Shown here: one piece after another, positions 60,941 through 64,000 of the stretch
Numbering within the stretch: the first letter of the stretch is position 1
Layout of the letters: each line of letters begins with the position of its first letter
Assembly: GCF_001854225.1 (NCBI RefSeq)
Contig: NZ_CP015208.1
Location: 434,001 to 498,000, forward strand
Source of the DNA: Candidatus Rhodoluna planktonica
GTDB taxonomy: Bacteria > Actinomycetota > Actinomycetes > Actinomycetales > Microbacteriaceae
Direction: 5' to 3'
Length of the DNA stretch: 64,000 nucleotides
Notes under the pieces: generated by a model
Told to the model about the DNA's origin: nothing
The model's input: only the letters and a program-made list of their open reading frames with translations
Databases searched by the model: none
Program-made: the position numbers and the translations under genes

Positions 60941-62109
60941 TGCGCGTATATCTAGATCATGCAGCGACCACACCGCTTCGGCCGGAGGCCAAGCAGGTCT
61001 ACCTAGACCACCTTGAACTGGTTGGAAACCCTTCTGCAGTGCACGGCTTTGGTCAGGGCGCTCGCCGTTTGGTCGAAGATGCGCGCGAAAAGTTAGCCCA
61101 GGCTGTGGGTGCCCACCGCAGCGAAATTATTTTTACCTCGGGCGGCACCGAGGGTGATAACTTGGCCATTAAAGGCCTTTATTGGGCGCGTCGAGACCAA
61201 GATTCGGCCCGAACTGTAATCATTTCCGCAGCAACCGAGCATCACGCCGTCATCGATTCGGTTGAGTGGCTTGAAAAAGCTCAAGGTGCCGAGATCGTTT
61301 GGCTGCCGGTGGATCGCAATGGGGTCTTTGATCTGAACTGGCTGCGCGATTATTTGGTTGAAAATCATCACCGGGTGGCGCTAATCACTCTGATGTGGGC
61401 AAACAACGAAAGTGGCGTCGTAAATGACATTCCAGCTTTCGCAAGTCTTGCAGCCGAGTTTGAAATTCCGATGCATTCTGATGCGGTTGCCGCATTCGGT
61501 CACATACCAATCGACTTTGCCCCGAGTAATCTTTCGGCACTCACTTTCACGGCTCATAAAGTTGGTGGGCCGGTTGGAATAGGTGCGCTGGTGGTGCGTC
61601 GCGGCACAAAAATTACTGCGGTAAACCATGGCGGGGGCCACGAATTCGGTTATCGCTCTGGAACCTTAGATGCGGTCGGTGCTGCTGCTTTTGCAAAGGC
61701 TGCAGAAATTTCGATTGCTACGTTGGATGCAAAAGCTCAGCGGCTTAGTGTGTTGCGAGATCGCATCGTGGCTACCGTGGCGCAGTTGGCTCCAGAAGCA
61801 GAACTCAGTCGCGGCGATGCGCCCGGTTTGCCAGATAACGCACATTTTGTATTCCCTGGTTGCAGCGGTGACTCGCTGCTATTTTTGCTAGACCGGGCTG
61901 GCATCTCGGTTTCAAACGGTTCTGCCTGTCAGGCCGGCGTTGCGCAGGGGTCACACGTTCTGATTGGCATGGGTTACAGCAACATCGATGCAGCCAGTGC
62001 GGTGCGAATTACGCTCGGCTACAGCACTACCGAGGCTGAAATCGATGCACTGCTAGAGGCGCTGCCGGCCGCCTATTCCGGTGCCAAAAAAGCGGGCCTC
62101 ACTGTCTAA
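60940..62109 (+). CDS. Cysteine desulfurase (NifS/IscS type)
   Basis: 389-residue class V PLP enzyme that takes sulfur from cysteine. N-terminal VYLDHAATTPLRPEA; TSGGTEGDNLAIKGL; ATEHHAVIDSVEWLE; PLP lysine Lys207 in TFTAHKVGGPVGIGAL; active-site Cys330 in SVSNGSACQAGVAQGSHVL. The HHAV segment marks the IscS/NifS group. It stands 21 bases before mnmA, so it probably supplies the sulfur for tRNA 2-thiolation and perhaps Fe-S clusters. Confidence 0.93.
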   Translation: MRVYLDHAATTPLRPEAKQVYLDHLELVGNPSAVHGFGQGARRLVEDAREKLAQAVGAHRSEIIFTSGGTEGDNLAIKGLYWARRDQDSARTVIISAATEHHAVIDSVEWLEKAQGAEIVWLPVDRNGVFDLNWLRDYLVENHHRVALITLMWANNESGVVNDIPAFASLAAEFEIPMHSDAVAAFGHIPIDFAPSNLSALTFTAHKVGGPVGIGALVVRRGTKITAVNHGGGHEFGYRSGTLDAVGAAAFAKAAEISIATLDAKAQRLSVLRDRIVATVAQLAPEAELSRGDAPGLPDNAHFVFPGCSGDSLLFLLDRAGISVSNGSACQAGVAQGSHVLIGMGYSNIDAASAVRITLGYSTTEAEIDALLEALPAAYSGAKKAGLTV

Positions 62110-62117
62110 TAAAAACG

Positions 62118-62130
62118 TAAACTTGTCTTC

Positions 62131-62131
<1 letters not shown>
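62118..62131 (+). promoter_or_regulatory. -10-like element for mnmA
   Basis: TAAACT at 62118-62123, 7 bases, then ATG 62131. No ribosome site is visible. Confidence 0.45.

Positions 62132-64000
<1,869 letters not shown>

Overview
This is a chromosomal window from an actinobacterium with small, tightly packed genes and moderate GC. Gene families and order point to Micrococcales, probably Microbacteriaceae. The markers are a GlgE maltosyltransferase, an MshB-like deacetylase, the lepB-rnhB-DUF2469-yraN-comM-dprA-xerC order, a DUF4244-type Tad pilin, frequent GTG/TTG starts, and several start codons placed 6 or 7 bases after a -10-like hexamer. I cannot name the species.

Layout. (1) 1-1475: 3' end of a GH42 beta-galactosidase, a shared terminator and a tRNA-Leu(UAG). 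(2) 1602-5269: a compact Tad pilus operon (ATPase, two membrane platform proteins, a 54-residue pilin-like protein, two TadE-like minor pilins and a small TadG-like protein), meeting an MFS exporter tail to tail. (3) 6449-10237: prfB, ftsE, ftsX, smpB and ssrA (tmRNA). (4) 10238-11626: a 1.4-kb islet between the tmRNA 3' end and a second, degenerate copy of that end. It carries an unknown membrane protein and a DUF305 lipoprotein but no recombinase. (5) 11700-15176: a TRIC-type channel, an orphan HicB-like regulator, a DoxX-like protein, a secreted alpha/alpha-toroid protein and a CPBP protease. (6) 15329-24060: typA, an MshB-like gene, fdxA, dapC, gltA, rsmD, recG and a 23-bp tandem repeat. 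(7) 24092-41656: a long housekeeping run of coaD, yceD, rpmF, rnc, mutM, smc, ftsY, ffh, rpsP, khpA, rimM, trmD, rplS, lepB, rnhB, DUF2469, yraN, comM, dprA and xerC. (8) 41722-47118: an M23 peptidase divergent from rpsB-tsf, then pyrH-frr-cdsA and a DivI1A-repeat protein. (9) 47124-54437: a secreted HNH nuclease, a lytic transglycosylase-like protein, a small zinc-ribbon protein, an alpha/beta hydrolase, an AI-2E family protein, a DivIVA-like coiled coil, a large actinobacterial membrane protein and a YbbN-like protein. (10) 54478-60846: glgX-glgE-glgB on the minus strand. (11) 60940-64000: cysteine desulfurase, mnmA and the 5' part of ligA.

Functional links. smpB and ssrA supply trans-translation. 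ffh, ftsY and lepB cover membrane targeting and signal cleavage. rpsP, khpA, rimM, trmD and rplS form a ribosome-maturation operon. Cysteine desulfurase feeds sulfur to MnmA. GlgX, GlgE and GlgB act on alpha-glucan. No stretch above 300 bases lacks a gene. The most unusual points are the tmRNA-associated islet, the recurrent -10 element just before start codons (three built on the preceding gene's stop codon), and a rimM gene with no canonical start codon before its conserved N-terminus. No CRISPR array, transposase or phage gene was seen.
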